64,000 bases of DNA from Hydractinia symbiolongicarpus (taxonomy: Eukaryota > Cnidaria > Hydrozoa > Anthoathecata > Hydractiniidae). Position 1 is the stretch's first letter, and the number at the start of each line of letters is the position of its first letter. A model generated the notes under the pieces. That model was not told the DNA's origin. It saw only the letters and a program-made list of their open reading frames with translations, and searched no databases. Of this stretch, positions 61,583 through 64,000 are shown one piece after another. Position numbers and translations under genes: made by a program. Location of the stretch: contig NC_079876.1 of assembly GCF_029227915.1 (NCBI RefSeq), forward strand, positions 2,916,001 to 2,980,000, in the 5' to 3' direction.

Positions 61583-62250
61583 GCGTCTCATCAAAAATGA
61601 AAACATTTTTAAAAACTACAAGTCTCATGGGCTTTAGTGGTGAAATAATATTTTAAATAATCGTTTGGGAAATGAGTTTACTCCCTGGGTACTTTCTTTG
61701 TATACTTTTGACTATACGGGCCGAGTCCGGGATTTACGGAAAATCGCAGGTTTTCGTTTGCCGGCGATTAAACTTCTTTTATTCAGCGTCTCATCAAAAA
61801 TGAAAACATTTTTGAAACTACAAGTCTCATGCGTTTTAGTGGTGAAAAAATAATTTAAAAAATCGTTCGGGAAATGAGTTTACTCCCTGGGTACTTTCTT
61901 TGTATACTTTTGATTATACGGGCTGAGGCCGGGATTTACGGGAAATCGCGGGTTTTCGTTTGCCGGCGATTAAACTTCTTTTATTCAGCGTCCAATCAAA
62001 TATGAAAATATTTTTAAAAACTACAAGTCTCATGCGTTTAGTGGTAAAAAGAAAATATAAAAACTCGTTCGGGAAATGAGTTTACTCCCTGGGTACTTTC
62101 TTTGTATACTTTTGACTATACCGGTCGAGTCCGGGGTTTACGGGAAATGGCGGGTTTTCGTTTGCCGGCGATTAAACTTCTTTTATTTAGCGTCTCATCA
62201 AAAATGAAAACATTTTTGAAAACTACAAGTCTCATGCGTTTTAGTGGTAA

Positions 62251-64000
62251 AAAGATAATTTAAAAAATCGCTTTGGAAATGAGTTTACTCACAGGGTACT
62301 TTCTTTGTATACATTCGACTATACGGGCCAAGCCCGGGATTTACGGGAAATCGCGGGTTTTCGTTTGCTGGCGATTAAACTTCTTTCATTAACCGTCTCA
62401 TCATAAATGAAAACATTTTTGAAAACTACAAGTTTCATGCGTTTTAGTGGTGAAAAAAAAAATTAAAAAATCGTTCGGGAAATGAGTTTACTCCCTGGGT
62501 ACTTTCTTTGTATACATTCGACTATACGGGCCAAGCCCGGGATTTACGGGAAATTGCGGGATTTCGTTTGCCGGCGATTAAACCTCTTTCATTAAGCGTC
62601 TCATCAAAAATGAAAACAGTTTTGAAAACTACAAGTCTCATGCGTTGTAGTGGTGAAAAAATAATTTAAAAAATCGTTTGGAAAATGAGTTTACTCCCTG
62701 GGTACTTTCTTTGTATACTTTTGACTATACGGGCCGAGTCCGGGGTTTACGGGAAATGGCGGGTTTTCGTTTGCCGGCGATTAAACTTCTTTTATTCAGC
62801 GTCTCATCAAAAATGAGAACATTTTTAAAAACTACAAGTCTCATGCGTTGTAGTGGTGAGAAAAGAATTTAAAAAATCGTTCAGAAAATGAGTTTACTCC
62901 CTGGGTAATTTCTTTGTATACTTTGGACTATACGGGCCGAGTCCGGGGTTTACGGGAAATCGCGGATTTTCGTTTTCCGGCGATTAAACTTCTTTCATTA
63001 AGCGTCTCATCAAAAATGAAAACATTTTTGAAAACTACAAGTCTCATGGGGTTTAGTGGTGAAATAATAATTTAAAAAATCGTTCGGGAAATGAGTTTAC
63101 ATCCCGGGTACTTTCTTTACTATACGGGCCGTGTTCGGGATTTACGGGAAATCGCATGTTTTCGTTTGTCGGCGATTAAACTTCTTTTATTCAGCGTCTC
63201 ATCAAAATTGAAAACATTTTTGAAAACTACAAGTCTCATGCGTTTTAGTGCTGAAAAAATATTTTAAAAAATCGTTCGGGAAATGAGTTTACTCCCTGGG
63301 TACTTTCTTTGTATACTTTTGACTATACGGGCCGAGTCCGGGATTTACGGGAAGTCGCGGGTTTTCGTTTGCCGGCGTTTAAACTTCTTTTATTCAGCGT
63401 CTCATCAAAAATGAAAACATTTTTAAAAACTACAAGTCTCATGGGTTTTAGTGGTGAAATAATAATTTAAAAAATCTTTCGGGAAATGAGTTTACACCCT
63501 GGGTACTTTCTTTGTATACTTTTGACTATACGGGCCGAGTCCGGGATTTACGGGAAATCGCGGGTTTTCGTTTGCCGGCGATTAAACTTCTTTTATTCAG
63601 CGTCTCATCAAAAATGAAAACATTTTTAAAAACTACAAGTCTCATGCGTTTTAGTGGTGAAAAGATAATTTAAAAAATCGCTTTGGAAATGAGTTTACTC
63701 ACAGGGTACTTTCTTTGTATACATTCGACTATACGGGCCAAGCCCGGGATTTACGGGAAATCGCGGGTTTTCGTTTGCTGGCGATTAAACTTCTTTCATT
63801 AACCGTCTCATCATAAATGAAAACATTTTTGAAAACTACAAGTTTCATGCGTTTTAGTGGTGAAAAAAAAAATTAAAAAATCGTTCGGGAAATGAGTTTA
63901 CTCCCTGGGTACTTTCTTTGTATACATTCGACTATACGGGCCAAGCCCGGGATTTACGGGAAATTGCGGGATTTCGTTTGCCGGCGATTAAACCTCTTTC
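62251..64000 (+). repeat. 1410-bp HOR (7-mer with one S), second copy cut by the window end
   Basis: 62251-62590 recurs at 63661-64000 with shift 1410. AACCGTCTCATCATAAATG is at 62391 and 63801, and AAATTGCGGGATTTCG is also shared. The S monomer at 63002 lies between the copies. The last monomer starts at 63803 and is cut at phase 198. Confidence 0.84.
63002..63193 (+). repeat. S monomer 15 (192 bp, GGGCCGTGTTC subtype)
   Basis: It is related to S monomers 13 and 14 but has GTGTTCGGG and CGCATGTTTTCG. It lies 12976 bp from S monomer 13, one monomer less than the 13179-bp shift of the flanking homology. Confidence 0.92.

Larger units (their letters stand above)
60560..62250 (+). repeat. Satellite stretch with two L monomers
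   Basis: L monomers start at 60763 and 61376. The first part resembles 46.0-46.5 and 7.1-7.5 kb (GATCGATT, AATTTATAAAATCG). One monomer near 61814 lost two bases (TTGAAACTAC). A V monomer with GGTAAAAAGAAAATATAAAAAC follows at about 62.0 kb. Confidence 0.8.
1..64000 (+). repeat. Satellite DNA array, ~203-bp monomer, whole window
   Basis: The motif GCGTCTCATC (or a one-base variant) recurs about every 203 bases from position 9 to 63803, for example at 9, 211, 413, 616, 819 and 1022. Every line of sequence fits this monomer in the same orientation, giving roughly 315 head-to-tail copies. Monomers differ by substitutions, A-run length changes and a few diagnostic indels. By hand count the consensus is 203 bp with 77 G+C. 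Landmarks: A/T-rich phases 8-90, GTATAC at 118-123, CGGG at 135, 146, 155 and 165, GCCGGC at 178-183. Length, orientation and multi-monomer periodicity are those of eukaryotic satellite DNA. I do not recognise the family, so a centromeric role is an inference only. Confidence 0.98.

Noticed and set aside
1-64000. CRISPR array
   Set aside because: There are regular repeats but no unique spacers. The whole 203-bp unit repeats, with no cas genes.
1-64000. Transposon, LTR or telomeric insertions
   Set aside because: Every line reads as the same monomer in the same direction. I saw no target-site duplications, no long non-satellite stretch and no telomere-like hexamer run.

Overview
The whole window is one uninterrupted head-to-tail tandem array of a single ~203-bp satellite monomer, about 315 copies, all in the same orientation. 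It enters the window at monomer phase 196 and leaves at phase 198, so neither end of the array is visible. I found no unique gene, transposon insertion, tRNA/rRNA, CRISPR array or inverted block. Short ORFs exist only as by-products of the repeat. This is the architecture of eukaryotic satellite DNA (centromeric, pericentromeric or other heterochromatic). I do not recognise the monomer family and cannot name the species. The hand-built consensus is about 38% G+C with 13 CpGs per monomer (about 1.8 times expectation), which argues against long exposure to heavy cytosine methylation and would fit a lineage with little DNA methylation.

Phase convention: phase 1 is the G of the motif GCGTCTCATC. 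Phases 8-90 are A/T-rich and carry a 9-bp perfect dyad (9-17 / 22-30). Phases 118-135 hold GTATAC and a second TATAC. Phases 135-184 are a G+C- and CpG-rich block with four helically phased CGGG motifs. Two main variants alternate: type A (TTTGACTATACGGGCCGAG) and type B (ATTCGACTATACGGGCCAAG, usually with CTCACAGGG upstream and TTTCATTAAGCG downstream). Minor variants are S (192 bp, 11-bp deletion), L (206-207 bp, 4-bp duplication) and V (CCAATCAAATATG with a lengthened A-run).

The array is a patchwork of higher-order repeats (HORs) of many lengths, nearly all integer multiples of 203 bp after allowing for S and L monomers. 0.6-5.4 kb: 1004- and 1603-bp units. 5.3-6.6 kb: 810 bp. 8.6-13.5 kb: 812, 1207 and 1410 bp. 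13.3-16.1 kb: 1423 and 1626 bp. 16.0-17.3 kb: 612 bp. 18.5-22.4 kb: 406, 202 and 1621/1823 bp. 20.0-31.2 kb: two copies of a 4663-bp 23-mer with a 1827-bp tandem duplication across their junction. 30.0-41.0 kb: a 2435-bp 12-mer family with an 811-bp internal duplication. 39.9-44.7 kb: 1815- and 1004-bp units. 44.8-48.3 kb: 406, 1019/1429 and 203 bp. 50.0-60.6 kb: two copies of a 4252-bp 21-mer, the second enlarged by a 2030-bp 10-mer duplication. 62.3 kb to the end: a 1410-bp unit running out of the window.

No genes work together here. The biological content is chromosomal structure: a fast-evolving satellite whose nested duplication history can be read from diagnostic variants, and whose monomer carries possible protein-binding or non-B-DNA elements (dyad, G-run cluster, a CENP-B-box-like sequence in type B). 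All shifts were measured by hand from diagnostic variants; percent identities were not computed.
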